NCBI GenBank assembly: GCA_024036415.1
Contig: JAMWET010006786.1
Location: 1-64,000, forward strand
Source: Prochilodus magdalenae
Taxonomy: Eukaryota > Chordata > Actinopteri > Characiformes > Prochilodontidae
Direction of reading: 5' to 3'
DNA length: 64,000 bases
The stretch's first letter is position 1, and each line of letters begins with the position of its first letter. Below the pieces are notes generated by a model, which ran no database searches, was not told the origin of the DNA, and saw only the letters and a program-made list of their open reading frames with translations. Made by a program: the position numbers and the translations under genes. Positions 33,620 through 48,345 of this stretch are shown piece by piece.

Positions 33620-36330
33620 AAGTCGGTGGGTGGGTGTGGGGGGGTTGTGGATATCTGTGTTTTTTAGACTGTGATCAGTAATCTCTGTCGGACTGTACTG
33701 GTCACTTGCTGCCCCTTCATACTATGTGATGTCATAAACGAAGATTAGGTGTTTTATCCTGATATGAAATATGTGTGGGCTTATGTTGTGATTTGCATTG
33801 CTTGCGAAACATAACAATAAGCCCTTTCACAGCTCAGATAAATGGTGTTAAATCCAGATTAAATAGAAGTCATTAATCAAATCAATAAAAAACGAATCTG
33901 CTTTGGAGAGCTGGAGCCAGCCTGCCTCTGGTGCTGCCATCATTAAAAATGAATGTGGTTGCATCAGTTATTGCAAAATCAGACATCAGGGTGATCATAC
34001 AGGTTCAGACTTCTGCAAACTGTGAACAATGATGACGCCCAGAATATCTGAACTCGTCTGTATGTCAAAACTCTTTGTCTCTCAAAGCTGGGCAACATGA
34101 CCATTAATATTGTTATGATAAAGTACATCAAAATATGCGGCAGTATGCTTTTCTGATCATGTTGTGGATATCATCAGTACCTAAACAAACTTTCCAACTG
34201 TTTATGTATCCAATATATTGTTAGTATGAGAGTATAATTGGTTATGTTTAATTGGATTGCAGTGTAATACAGCATGTGAAATAATGAATATAAATAAACG
34301 AGGTGATTGTTATTAACAGTAATTTAAATTGTTGCACTACCTCGTGTGCTCCAACTCCTCAAGTGTCAGCAAAAACCTAAGTGAATTTCCTGAGGGAATT
34401 GCTGAATGGTTTTGTAGAATAGCTTGCAAAAAATATTGCTGGGTGGCTGCCAAGGTTGGGCAGAAAGATTGCTGTGATGGTTGCTGTACAGGGTTGATGG
34501 GCTGTTGTAAATGGACTGGATCGTTGTGATTTTTAGCTGGTGCATAATCGTTTTTAGCCCATTCATTGTTATTGGGCGGTGGTGGGGGGGTACTTTTTTT
34601 TTTTTTACTACAGTCATCGTTAGAAATAGTTAGAAAGCTGTATACAAACACAACATTCCTGAATAGACACAGCATTCTGGAGTTGGAATGGCGTCGGTAT
34701 CTCGACAACAGCAGGAAGAGTTGGGGGATAAAAATCCAGCAGCAAAAAGAAGAAAAAGACGAAAAACAGTCTATAAAAAATTCCTAAAAAATATTGTGAC
34801 TCATATCATAAAAATGTCTTGAAGTATCATAATATTGCACTTTTGCCCACATCACAAACATACTCAGATATGTGCCAGTGTTCTGTTTGTCTTGCTCTTG
34901 TTAGGAAATACAGAGTGAAGTATGTGAGGAAGAATGAAGGTGAAATGTCACTTTGCCACAGTGTGTCTGTGTGGATTAGGGAGGAAGGCTGAGGAGCGGT
35001 TGGGGTTACTGCAGTGAGTCTGTGTTAGGATGCAGCTGTGTTGGTAGCCGTGACTTGTTGCTTCTGTTAACGCTGAATGGTTTCCTGTACTGTCATGAGC
35101 GTCCATTCCATTAGTGTGAGTGTGAGGCCTTTACTCATTTCCTGTCGAGCCTGTTCAAATCCATACCCGACATGTAGAGAGTCCGAGCTATCGCTCAGTC
35201 ATCACATTCACAGGTAGACTAGCCAATAGCAATGATCGTTAATTAGGTTTCTGTACAGTTCAGAGCTCTGAATTATATAGGCTCAGATTTCAAGTACCCC
35301 TCTGATAAAATGTGCATGTTTTCTGAGAATAATTTATTGAAAAACTCTAAAACTAATTTATAAAAGGTGATATATGGTCCTGTATATTATATTTTATGAT
35401 TTATATTTTTATGACATTTAGCTAGTAAACAGTAATTATGTGTTTTCTGTAGAGGGTGCGTAACTTAGAAATTCAGCAGTACATGTCATGTGACCAGGCG
35501 TGTTCAACATACAGCTTTATATTTTTAAAATGGTTCATGATTTAATGTAAACTCAGTATTGTGTTTTTTTTGTAGGAGAACCTTTATAATTCCAGCTCCT
35601 AGTCTTTTAAACCTCAGTGTTACTTCTCACATCACAGCGCTCTTTTCCCGATTAGTTTCTGATGTTCGTGATTAAGTATGGTCACATCTTGCTTATGGAC
35701 TGTCTGTCATAAAACAGAGCACATTTAGTGAACAGATACACAGACTGTATCTATACCGTATATTGGTGAATACATCATGTTTAAAAGGGCAGGAATGTAA
35801 ATTGAAGCCTCTGTACACTGTAATAGTCATTAATGTAGTATTAAGTGGGTCTGAATTGCTCCTCCGGAAGGTCTTGGGGTGGGGATTTCACTTGAATTGA
35901 TCCAGAGAGAGTTTATACACGTTCTCTTACGGTTTAGAAGATGTTGTAAACTCTGTGAATGGTATCTGTCTGAATGTTTGAGGTCAGTGTGGTACAAGAG
36001 AGTTACACGACACTGTCTAGTCTTAGTTTCACCACTTTTATCAGGTGAAGGGTGAGTGAGCAGAAGATTATACTCTTGATTTCCTCTGGGTCTCTGGGCC
36101 TTTTATCTTCTCCTCTTTCTGAGTAGAGTGAGGATGTTCCGTGGTCGCCCTGACGTCTTTCACTCGCTCTTGTGTCTGTTTTGTGTGGGCAGAAGTAAAA
36201 CACTAACACGCGATGCAAATCCCGAAGATGATAGACATCGCTTTATTGTTGTCAGTATGGTAGAAGGCAGTAAGGTCATACTTATAAAAATTGCTTGTAA
36301 TTAATTCTGATCTTACTTAATTATTTTGGC

Positions 36331-36334
<4 letters not shown>

Positions 36335-36369
<35 letters not shown>

Positions 36370-36370
36370 T
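36335..36370 (+). repeat. (ATT)n microsatellite
   Basis: About 12 ATT units followed by TTTTA repeats. Confidence 0.9.
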
Positions 36371-37659
36371 TATTTTATTTTTCTTCCCTTCCATTCAGGA
36401 GAGAGATATCTGGAGGCTTGCCCGAGATTTGATTTTGTTAAAAATACCCCTAATTTATGAGAAGTAGGTACATGGTTCATAGGTGGTTTAGGATGGTGAA
36501 CAAAATAAATGGTCTCTTACGATGGGCTTGGTAAGGGTGGTTAACTTTCTCTTTGACCGTGCAGCTGGGTGAACATCTCAGAGTTTATTACTGCATGCTA
36601 GGAGATGTGTGCATGAGGCCGTGGTGTGGTGAGACAGACTGAGGCAGCATTGAACATGCCAGCTATCAATTTTCCGTCCGCCAATATCACACAACCAGCT
36701 CTTTTAGGTCAGATTATAAAGTCTGATTACTGTAGACCCTACACACACATGAACGTGCAGGCCAGTCCTATGAGCCCTTGTTATTAAATGTTGTATTTAA
36801 GCTGCTTTATGAAAGTTTGGGGCTCTCTGGAACAATGTGGGTTGAGTTTTTGACTTCTTCTCCGAGTGGACGAACCTGAGAATAAAAGAGAACACGTTCA
36901 AAACTTGGCAAGGGATGTGACGTGGGTGAATGATCTACATTTGTCATCTTATCTTCGTCAGCATTATTGTGATTTTCAGATTGTAAGACATAAATGTCGA
37001 GCTGGTCTTCCGGTCTTTTTTTTATGTTTTTTTTTTTTTGATGTTGCAAAGATGCATGAAGTGGTTGAAACTCGTCATGATGTCTCCGACATCCAGATCT
37101 TGGAAATACCTTTGGAATTAACAATTATCTGCAACTAAAGTCCCCTCCTGACACACCCGCTCTCCGACTCCAAGCTCACCATAACGGCTCATTGCCTAAA
37201 ATGAAGACAGTAATTCAACAATCCTATGATTAATAAGGTGCTAATAGTGGGTCTCTATGACTGCAGTGATTAATAAGTGCACTTGGCGGCGGCAGTGATG
37301 GAAATTTGGCGGTGGCGTTCATCCGTCACATGATGTTTACCAGCTTTAACTACAGCCCTTCAATAACGGTGTCATCTAAAGACTTTTCCAGCCTCCTCAG
37401 TGTCGCTCGGTTTGATGGCTTTGGCATGTGAAGAGGGCAGATGAGGTGTTGATGTGCTTTCCTGGGACGCTGCCTGTTTGAAATGCACCGTCCCTGCCAG
37501 GCAGCGGTCAGCAGAAAAAGCTAGAAAGTTGAAGGGATTTCGCGAAGAATTTGTTCCCAACTCTGAGCTCAGAATGGAGAGCGATGCCCTTGCTGGGATA
37601 TTAGTTAAGGGTGATGATGACCTCACAATAAAAAGTGTCGTGCAGCAAATTAAAGCAGA

Positions 37660-37759
37660 GATTCAGAGACACTGGACTGAAAACAGAAAACGCATGTGTG
37701 TACCAGAAACATGTGATTCAGAGACACTGGACTGAAAACAGACAACGCATGTGTGTACC
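37660..37759 (+). repeat. Tandem duplication, 55-bp period
   Basis: GATTCAGAGACACTGGACTG through GCATGTGTGTACC occurs at 37660-37704 and again at 37715-37759, with one base difference. Confidence 0.9.
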
Positions 37760-38488
37760 TTGCAGTGGCTACAGATGGCTTTTGCATGCTAGGGAGTTGG
37801 ACAATTTTCTAAATCATCAGTGTTCAGTGTTTTAGAAGTACTGACCGTACAGGTGAAGTACAAACCCAATTCCAAAAAAGGTCAGCAGGTAAAACACAAA
37901 TAAACCATCGTAAAGCAGTGATTTGTAAGTGATTTGTCTTTTATAGGTGTTTAGAAAAGAGCATGAAGAAGACCTATGTAAAACATTACCCTATCGGTGT
38001 TATTGGCTTTGGCCTGCATGTCTGCAGCACATTCCAAGAAAGGAATTTAAAGACTGGGAAGATTGCAGATTGATGTGAACGGTGTTTTGGTGAATGGGTA
38101 TAAGGTGATGCTCTCATGTTTGGACATTTAAGGAGTATTTATGAAAGGCATTTTCATTTGTGAAAACTTTCAGCCAGTAGCCTGTGAGCCAACACGAACG
38201 ACATTTCTTAATAATGGTACTGAGCCTGTTTGGGGAAGAGGCCAATTATCATTGAATGAACAATGTGCAACCTTTAGCAGTGAGGTTGTGGATTGTACCC
38301 CTATCCAAGAAAATACGGTGACAGCTGGGTTTTCTGAAGATTCACCCTCCTTTTGATTTTTTTTTTTTTTCTTTTTTTCTGCTAAATAATTAGTATGGTG
38401 CTCCATTTGTCAAAACTTATGTTCCAAAACTTGTCATGAGGCAAAGCAGTAAAAAATTAAAAAGCCATAGTGATTGTCTACCAGTCCT

Positions 38489-38583
38489 GTTCCACCTTAA
38501 ATGCTGAAGCAAAAATGACTATTATAATCATTGTAACACCCTCAGGCGACCGAATGTAAATGCTGCAGCATTTAAGGTGGAAG
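38489..38583. mobile_element. Family E hairpin element, second copy
   Basis: GTTCCACCTTAAATGCTG on the left and CAGCATTTAAGGTGGAA on the right are reverse complements around a 50-base centre. The arm core matches the element at 18668-18796. Confidence 0.6.
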
Positions 38584-39364
38584 AGGAACATATGAAGTAT
38601 TTTAAGGAAGGGATTTAAGCTATCAAAATATCCCACCTGGAGTTTCATGTACTGAGCATGTACTGATTTCATGTACTTTATATTGATAAATATACAGACA
38701 TATGCAGAACATTTCAGCAAGGATTTTTTTTTATTCTGCTCTAATGCCACCCATTTCAAGCTGCTACTTCCACATATAAATAATGTGAAGCATGAAAGTA
38801 GCTCTCTGCAGTCGGCGTGTGGTTTGTCTGTTGCGGATTACTGTAGAAGTATTGTGTCATCTTCCGACAGAGGCTCCTCTGTAGAGCCACCTTGTTTTTT
38901 TTTCATATGAAGGGCATGCTCTAAGCAAACAAACACAACAATTTATAGTTACAGGGAATTATACACTAATAAAAAACATAGTTTTGTATATAACATTCTT
39001 TTTTTAACATTTCATAATGTATACCACCTGCTCCTGCATTTACTTTACAAGGCCTGGAGCTGTCAGTGTCTTTGATTAAGGGAAAGACTGCGGCCATCCG
39101 ACGCCAGCAGCTTCATTTAATACATATAGTTTGTTCGTCAGCTGAGGGCAAGTGTTGGGGTAAGAGCCAGACTCTCACCCAGCGCCAGTAGAATGCGATA
39201 TGGTCTTTGGCCTGCAGTCATTAAAGAGCTATTTAGCTGCCCACAGTGAGAGTGAGCCCGACTGGTAAACAGATGAGCATGACACTTTGACGTGCTGAAG
39301 GTATATGTATATGTGCGGTGCCTACTCCTCACTCTATATGCCTGTTACTCTCTGTTTGTCTGTC

Positions 39365-39367
<3 letters not shown>

Positions 39368-39402
<35 letters not shown>
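39368..39402 (+). repeat. (TG)n microsatellite
   Basis: About 17 TG units. Confidence 0.95.
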
Positions 39403-39403
<1 letters not shown>

Positions 39404-41259
39404 CTGTTGAGCAGCTACACCTGTTGCACTCCTACTGACGCATGTCTAGACTGCATAACACCAAAGATAAACACCAGCTACAATGTTCCCCAAAGAGAAG
39501 GGGTAAAGAGTTCCTCTAGTGAGTTCCTCAGTAGAGTTCACTTCACCTGTACAGCCAACTTCATACTGTTCAGCGACCAGGTGATTATTTAAAAGCTAAA
39601 AGCCCTGCTGGGATAAATTTCATCACCGTATGGTTTTTAGTATGCGAGGGGTACAGATTTAGACCATTTATAGACAGTCTGCAAAAACAGTAACAGCACC
39701 ACCAGCGTTAACTAATAAACTGCTGGTAGCTGATTGGATGGAACGTTAATATATAATGCTATGAGTGCTATAATTTTTAAAAATCAATTTACTGTATATA
39801 TTAAATAAAATATATATTAAATAAAATACAATAAATACAATTAAAATATTAAATATTATACTTTTCAAATACTTCAAAAAATGTTTTTATATCCTATTGT
39901 CTTTTTTAAAAACAGGACTTTACTATTTTACTATCCATAGTATTTATTGTTGTGAATTTATTAATAAAACTTTTTGGGTCAAAACAACTTGATTTCTTAA
40001 AAACTGTGTGCTGATCACAGGGGTGATAATAGGAACCAGATGGCCACCTCTAAACGCCCCCTCACAGAAAATTATTACATGAAATGTTTATGAATACTCT
40101 GAGACATTATTTATAATACTTTTGTGTTTTAAATAAATGTATAATTGCATTCATTTTGAGGTTATCATCATCAGCATTACATATTAAACTTGTGTAGGTT
40201 CATCACTGCTGGTTTTGATGGTAAATAAAATGGCTGTATTTGTGTTGTAGACATGGAGACCCCTGCTTCCCATCACCACCACTGTAAAGAAACCAGAGTC
40301 TCTACAATCCATCATTTTACATTAAACCAATGAATGACTTTGTTTACAATCTTCTACTATTCTGATGAACTAAAATTTCCTCAAAATGAGGATGTAAGAG
40401 AAAAGTGCTTCTGCATCAGTCTGAAGCAACTGCAAGCGATGCCTTCTGTGTGCCTGTGCGCGTGTTCTGCTGTTGGAGACATGTGATGGAATGAGATAAA
40501 GCTGAGGGGTGCAATTTGTATCAGCCCCCTCTGTTTAACATGAGAACACAGTGAGCATGTTCAGTATGTCTGTACTGTTAGCTTGTTTTTAAAGGGCATT
40601 CAGTGTCTTTTCGTCTGATATGTAGTTTCACCCACGTCTCAGAGCGTGTGTGTTTCTTTTTTAATGTAGCATATTTTTGTGAGATGTACATACATTTCTG
40701 GCTAATTGTGTGCTGGCTGCTTTCCAGTCGGAGCGGTTGTGGTTTTTTGTTGGTGGCCACTTAGGAATGAGAACTGATTTGCCTTTCAAAATCCACTAAC
40801 TGCACTGTCAAAACATCATCCCCCTGTCTCTAACTGTATCAACGGGCTATTAAATGAATATCTGACAGTACTGGGAAATTGAAAGATTGTGATACAATTA
40901 TGAAATGATCAAAACAACAAAAAAATAAATAAATAAATACACACAGATCCTTAAAAAATAAAAATTCACCATACATCAGTATTCAAGACTGACTAGCAAA
41001 AACATTGCTTGTAGGGTATAAAGAGGGGGTGGAAAGTGGTACTTAAGAAAGTTGGTTACTTTTGGGTTTAGAGGGTCTTTAAGGCACCAAGAGTCCAAGT
41101 ACCTTAGTTGTGTGATTTTTAAAAACAGTGAAAGCAGCACTTATTCAGTGTTTGGGTTTGTAGAAAGGGAGCAGAAGGTTCACTGTGATGGAACGTGTTT
41201 GGATTGTGTTGCATTCCTCACTCACCTGCTCCAACAAGCCCTCCCCTTCTATAGCGCTT

Positions 41260-41263
<4 letters not shown>

Positions 41264-41296
<33 letters not shown>
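41264..41296 (+). repeat. (GA)n microsatellite
   Basis: About 16 GA units. Confidence 0.95.
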
Positions 41297-41298
<2 letters not shown>

Positions 41299-41928
41299 CA
41301 TTTTGGGGCAGAGAGTTTTGTAATACAGCGACTGAAACAAACCTACAACATCATCATTATTATTATTACTAATTTTATTGCTGTATTTAAAAATTCTGAA
41401 GCACATTTCCATTGAATTGTCTGCATAAATGAACTGTTTAAGATGTTCACAGGGTTGGTTAATAGAGTTGTTTAACGTGAAATGCTCTGTTCTAGAGAAC
41501 TCAAACTGAACAGTAGTGGCGATGGTAACCAGACCTGTAATAAGTCAGTGGTGTTGAATGAAACCAGACGTCTGAAGACAAATGCCTCTAAATGCTGCCT
41601 GACAGAAAGCTATTCCCTGACGCTGACTTGTGAAGAAATGGCTCAGCTGTGTTGTATACACCTCTACCCCTGCTTCCTATCACCACAGGTTTAACATCAA
41701 TAAGAGTCACTAGTTTCTGTACAGTGAAGCAGCTCACAGTAAACCGCAGACTTATGCAGCAGTTGTGGAACATGGCCTCTGTGTGTAGCTGCACACCTCA
41801 GTTCCTGTACAGAGTCTACAGAACTTTAGTGTCATTGTCTTGGTTCTGAGTAATACGTCTGTGCTTTAATTTCTTTGGAAGTAAAGTAATCTCCACACAG
41901 GTAAAGCACTCTAATGAACTAAGCAGGC

Positions 41929-41949
41929 AGAGAGAGAGAGAGAGAGAGA
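41929..41949 (+). repeat. (GA)n microsatellite
   Basis: About ten GA units, 230 bp before the complementary CT array. Confidence 0.9.
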
Positions 41950-42177
41950 TTAAGTAAATGGAGAGCGTGTGAAGTAGTCGGGAGGGTGGCTGCTAGTTCA
42001 GTTAGTGTGCAGAGATATCAAACGCCGTCTGGCTTTTACAGCAGCACTCATGTCCAGCCCTGTACGCTGAATGCTACTTTTGTTTCTGGCTGTTTTATGG
42101 AAAATTGCTTCATCGTGCTGTCTCCGTGCCAGAGATGTGGAGCCGAGCCAAGATGGTGCAATATCCTCATACAGCTT

Positions 42178-42719
<542 letters not shown>

Positions 42720-44289
42720 GAAAATACACCACAGTAAACAGCAAAAAAAAAAAAAAAAGTTCTAATTCCATGTCTACGCGAATACATAAACACAATCCCG
42801 CCCATTTATATACTAATCCGATATGTGGCAGCAATCGGGAATCAGAGTGTGATAGCAGCAAAGAGCCAAATCTACTTTCTTTGTGATGAACTGCCATACT
42901 GACAATCCCCACAACACACTCAGACCATGATGCGTACCAATGATGAGCTATTCCGGTCCCTGGGATCCTTAATCTGTGTTTTCTCACTCATTAGCTTAAT
43001 CTGGCACACAGCTTGCAAGTATGAAGCATGTCCTATGAATAACGAAAAAAGCCAAAAGTTCCTTTTCGGTGTAAGATGGTGATATGATGAAGGCGATGTT
43101 TCTCCCGGCCACACAGGTTTAAGGAAGCTGTGATTTCGCCGTGCTCTCTTTCTAGTCACACCTGAGCAACTTTAATCAATTGAAATGGACTGGAGTGAAC
43201 AGTAAGATGCCATGCAGAGCAGTCTGACAGTAAAATTAGATTTTATTAACCAGTAACATTTAGTACAATGCCTTTCATATAAAACCTTATATGTGGGTTT
43301 TCCTATTTATTAGTATATCTGATCTGAGAATCTGCCAACATGAATTTGTAATGACCAATGGATACTTAAGAACCCATACAGAGAGGTCTGTTTTGTGAGC
43401 ATATGTTTTGTGAGAAGGAAATACTCCCAATTTACAGTTCAGTCCTTATATTTTATTCCATGCATGTTATTTTAAATAAAAGCACGTCAAGGAGAAAATA
43501 AGAGAAAAACAGAACCTAGAAATTTAATTTCCGCCGATGATACCAGTTCTACAAGTTACTGAGCGCTTCAGTAGTTTTGTGACTCAAGTTATGTTTTAAA
43601 TGAGCTGGTGCTTTTTGTATTTCTACTCGTTTTTAGGAAGACACTTTCACTTTTACTCGACTTCACAGAAATAAGAACACTGTTACACAAGTGTGGGTTC
43701 CGGCTCTTCTTTGGTGAGGAGATGAGAGAGGAGGAGGTGAAGTGGTTATTCTGTTGTATTGTGGGTAATTGTGTTATCTCTCAAGACCACATGGCAGGGC
43801 CTATGGGTTCAGACTTGCAGAGATAGGTGGTGTTTTAGGGTGGTACTAAAAGAGGTCTGAGACGTTCCGTTCAAAAGACCTGTAGCTTTCCAGGACTTCA
43901 GCAGGTCCTAATGTGCATCCTGCCATTTATTGCTCATTGTTTTTGATCTGTGCTATTTTCACTGAGGAAGTATTGGAGGAAATGTGGAAATACTAAATCG
44001 CCTTATTGTACCAACTTGTTATTTATTTATTTAGTTATTTATTTATTTATTCAGTCACTCACTCTCTTTCTCACTCACTCACTCGCGTGTCCAGAAATCC
44101 AGAGGCCCTTCTTATTTACTGCTTTGGGATGCATCAATAAAGGGGTATAAAGTTTTCGAGCACTGGGATGTGGAGTAGTTGGGTAACATAAATACCTGAC
44201 TAACCGAATCCTCTTGTGACTAAATAGAGTCAAATCTTCTCTTTTTTTTGCCTTTTAAAAAAATAAAAATGATGTCAAAGCAAACGATA

Positions 44290-44825
44290 TGTCCCAATAT
44301 TCTCCCATTTCCAATATCAGGTGCTAATGTTGGAACATTGCTGTGAGGATTTGGATTTGATTGAACATTAGTGAGATCAGGTACTGATGTTGGATGATCA
44401 GTTCTGGATCACGTCAGCTCATCCCAAAGGTATTGGATGTTGCTTAATCACTCCAGAGAACGCAGCTCCACTGATCCAATGCTGGGAGACTTTATATCCC
44501 TCTGGCCAGGGCTGTTTTGTGATTTGTTTTCAGACCAGGAGTTATATTGCAGCCCGGGGAAATCCTACAACTTTCCCTATTACCTATTACCCTGCCATTT
44601 CCTGTAGCCTACACTTGACTTTGGACATGGTCATGATTATGTATGGGTGCTCCAGAGCATCCCGTTCCGTTGATTAGTGCTATTCTTTACTGTCTGAAAG
44701 CAGCCAGTCGCAGGGTATACAGGTTGTTTTTGTACAGTTAAACAGAATGAGTGCACCTTTGGTGTTGCTGAACTCAGTCTGTGAAAGGCCTGTCTAAATA
44801 CTTTTGGACAGCATATTAATCTGTA
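44290..44825 (+). repeat. Dispersed repeat family B, copy 2
   Basis: AACATTGCTGTGAGGATTTG, GATCAGGTACTGATGTTGG and ATCACTCCAGAGAACGCAGC match the order of words at 26612-27055. It ends near AATACTTTTGGACAGCATA, similar to the edges of common fish DNA-transposon repeats. Confidence 0.6.
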
Positions 44826-45649
44826 ATCTCCTCACCATCTCTTGAAAGAGCCCCTGAAAAAGCCACTGTTCTCTGCTCACCATATGTGACTGCTCAGAGC
44901 CCTGATCCACTCATAGGCTCCCTGTTTAAACACGCTTTATTGACCAGATTTGACTTTTACAGGTTGCATCATGCAATAGATTACCAGCGTTTAGTCTGAA
45001 ACTTGAAGCCAGTGGCAGAGAGCCTGTAGGAGGGTACATATGGTGACCCGGGATGATCTGTTGTACTAGAGGGTGAGAGAGAAAGAGAAAGATATACATG
45101 GTGTAAGCAGTGGAGGAATGTAGTGAATCTGGTCTTGATGAGGCGGATGACAGCAGACGACTAGGGGCCAGTAAAAACGTGTATGCGTATATTTGTGTGT
45201 TGCATGTCCCTTATGTGTGTATTCTGATCGGTCATTAGAAGTCGGTTGTGTTAGCTGTGATGGTATCAGTGTGCTGCGCTGTGATGCTGTCTGGTGGCTG
45301 TGTGGTGTTTGAGGGGAGAGTAATTGTGTGTGTTGTAGGTGTAGTTTACTCTGGGAGGTCTTACTTTGAATCATGGAGCACTTGGAGAAGGAGAAGGTTT
45401 GGATGGAACCCCATCAGATATGGCAGTAAGCGCCAGTACCACATGATCAAAACAGAAGACAAAAAAAAGTGTGTGTGGATCCATTTATAGCTCCATGCTG
45501 CTTCTGCATGTGTTCATAGAGCCATAGAGTTATTATACAGCGTAATATTAATATTTCCATTTTCACTTTATTACAGTGATCGACAGACAAGTACCAGATC
45601 TGAGCCTGTACAATGGACCACTGGGGTTTTCCTGATCCATCAGGAAACA

Positions 45650-46108
45650 TTTCTTCCTCTCTCTTTTTTTCTTTTTCTCTCTTTTTTATATCCTCTACTT
45701 CCTTTGTGTGTTTCTTCATTTTTGAATTTTACTACTATCCTTTCTATCTTTCCTTTCTTCCTTTCACTCCCTTTTACCTTCATCTCTAGTTTCCTTCTTT
45801 TTTTCATTCCTTCCTTCCTTCTTTCCTTTCTCTCTTTCTACCATCTTTCCTTCCTTCCTCCCTTCATTCTTTCCTTCACTCTTTTTATTTTTTCCTGTCC
45901 TATATTCTTCTTCTTTCCTTTCTTGCTCTCCCTTTCTATATTTGTTTCCTTTATTCCTTTTATCCCTTCTTTTCATTTCTTTCTCCCTACTTCTCCTGTT
46001 TCCCTCCCTTCCCCTTACTTTATATTCATCCCATTCTTTCCTTCCTTGCTCTTTTTTTCTATATTCATCTTCTTTCTTTCCTTTCATCCCTCCCTCTCTC
46101 CCCCCTCT
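45650..46108 (+). repeat. Polypyrimidine (TTCC-rich) tract
   Basis: About 460 bp with very few purines, built from TTCC, TTTC and CCCT words. Low complexity, no gene. Confidence 0.9.
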
Positions 46109-48224
46109 CCACGTAGATTGGGGGCGTACACAGTTGTGCTGTAGTGTAAATGCCTCTCGGCTTAGCTGTTCCTGTTTCCTCCCTGTGTGTCTCCCTCCAC
46201 TGGGACTGTGCCTCAGACGTTCACATTATCCAGATGCAGGTGCTGTGAGACAGGACTTGTCTGTGAGATTTCCCACATGACCACTGAAGCGCTCTCTAAT
46301 TGCTGGATGGACGGAAAGTATGGCAGTTCATCAGGTCTGATACCCAGGATTCCTGTGAGGGACGTCCTCTTGAATGCATACAGTCTCTGGAAGAGGCCCA
46401 GAGAGCTCAGATTTGTCAGCTCGGCCCACTCTCGGGCCAAAGCGTATTCCAAATTCCTAATTCAATTCGCACATTTTTACTCTGAACTCAAACGTAGCCG
46501 ATCTGCCAAGTTTGACTTTTTAGACTTGCACTGAAACTTCAGGGCTAATGTAGGTACCTAACTTGCTTGTGTGGTTTTAAAAGTTGTATGACCTTGTTAT
46601 ATTTCAAAATGATCTAAACTCTAAATTTTGAAGAGAAAGAGAATAGGAGCGACTGTAGTTAATGAGGTGAGTTACCGTTCTCAAATGAATAAAGAAGTTT
46701 GGCACCAGTGGGCTAACTAAACTAGCCAAAAGCCACACTGGCCATTCGTGCATAGCCTTGATCCAGGGCTATGGGTTTTGGTGAATGCTTTGTTCCCTGA
46801 GCCCATACCTTTGTGTTTTAAGTTGTCAGGATTGGCAGTTTAACACTGGCTGCAAAGACAGCTACAGCTAGCATTTCTTTTAGCCTTAGATGGGCATCAC
46901 AGAATATGTGGCTTCATAGCGAGAAACACCCTATTAAACCCCACTGAATCTGTCGTATCTGGTCGAGTGGCACTAAAACAAAGTAGAAGTCGAGGAAAAT
47001 ATATTTTGGACTCGGATTAAAACAAGTCATGGTGAAAAAGAGCCTTAGCCAATTCAGTGGGGGTTCGAACCCAGACGCAAGTTTAGTGCATCAATACTTA
47101 ATGAGCAGATACTTTGCAGTAAGATGAATATCCTTCTAACCAATCAGTTCTTTCACTGTGCTTTTTACTAAGCAAAGCTCCAGATGAGTTTATTCTGATG
47201 AATCAAGGTATTAATGCATTACAAAATGTAATTACTCACAATAAAGTCAGCCAGTGTTAAACCACCACAAAGGACTTGATTCTTAATATGATGCCTATCA
47301 CTGCAGTCATAGTATGTATTAATATAATTTCTGTACTGATGATATGTAGTCTTGTCTTTAACACTGTGGAGGGCGGAAGAGTGATGACCCCGTTAAAGAG
47401 GCTGTGCTCCCCCCAGTCAACACTTTAACACACAGCCATAACACACAGTCATAACACAGACGCTGTGAGGACAGCATTGAGTGTTCTTCTGTCCTCAGCT
47501 CTCAGCCTTGCCTCAGCTGTGCAACTGTGGGACATGTCCAGAAACAGTTTTAAAGAGGAGTGTGGAAGATGTTGGCTGGACTGCTGTAATGCTGGGAGAG
47601 GTTTTCAGACAAGTCCTCTATAAAAAACAGTCCACCACTGTGGCAGGTCCAACAATGGCGTCCGCTATGCTGTATCTGTTTAAGCCAGAGTCCACTTTTT
47701 AAAAAAAAAAAGTACATAATGTAAAATTCCAATGTACACACAGTCGACACAGTACACGAATAGTGCACAAGACTTCACAATGTGTTTACTCACTAACATA
47801 AAGTAATGCCTTAGTTACATGAAATAATACATTAGCAATGCTTAAATAAGCATGCAACAACAACATGTTTACATGTACAGGTTTATAACACTCTGTAAAA
47901 CACTTTTTCACTGAAACGCAGAAGATGCAGGAAAGCTATTTTTGTAGGTGTAGTATCCTGGATGTGTGTTATGCCACTTCTATGCCACAAGCATTATTTC
48001 ACAACAAACTCTCATTTGCATTCACAAATAAAAGCAAAGTGAACATGATTTGTGTGCGCTTGCATCTTCTGATCGAAAGTTGTGCAGTTTGAAACTAAAC
48101 AGGGGCAGAAATAAGGAATCACTGTGACTGGTGCTCAGCTGTTAGGGGCCTCTGCTTACTCTCCATGCACACAGGCATATTCCTGTGGCCTAGGGTCAAG
48201 CGATCCTCTTCCCATTACCTGTCC

Positions 48225-48345
48225 TCTGCCAAACGAAAGAGAAAGTGGCTGGACCATGAACGAAAAGAAAAGGGCACACCATCAAAATAGAAGACTGGGA
48301 TGGATCTAATTTCATCTGTTTCATCTCTGCTGTTATTAGTGGTGA
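48225..48345 (+). repeat. Dispersed repeat, copy 1
   Basis: AGAAAGTGGCTGGACCATGA, CCATCAAAATAGAAGACTGG and TTTCATCTCTGCTGTTATTA recur in order at 50480-50585 with scattered differences. Confidence 0.55.

Noticed and set aside
37454..37735. 93-codon charged open frame
   Set aside because: No recognised domain. It runs into the 55-bp tandem duplication, and no splice sites support an exon.
45704..46144. 146-codon frame rich in Phe, Ser, Leu and Pro, hydrophobic in appearance
   Set aside because: Composition artefact of a polypyrimidine tract; no real membrane protein features or homology.
47061..47072. tRNA-like B box GGGTTCGAACCC
   Set aside because: No A box or cloverleaf can be drawn upstream. 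It is probably chance or a very degenerate SINE.
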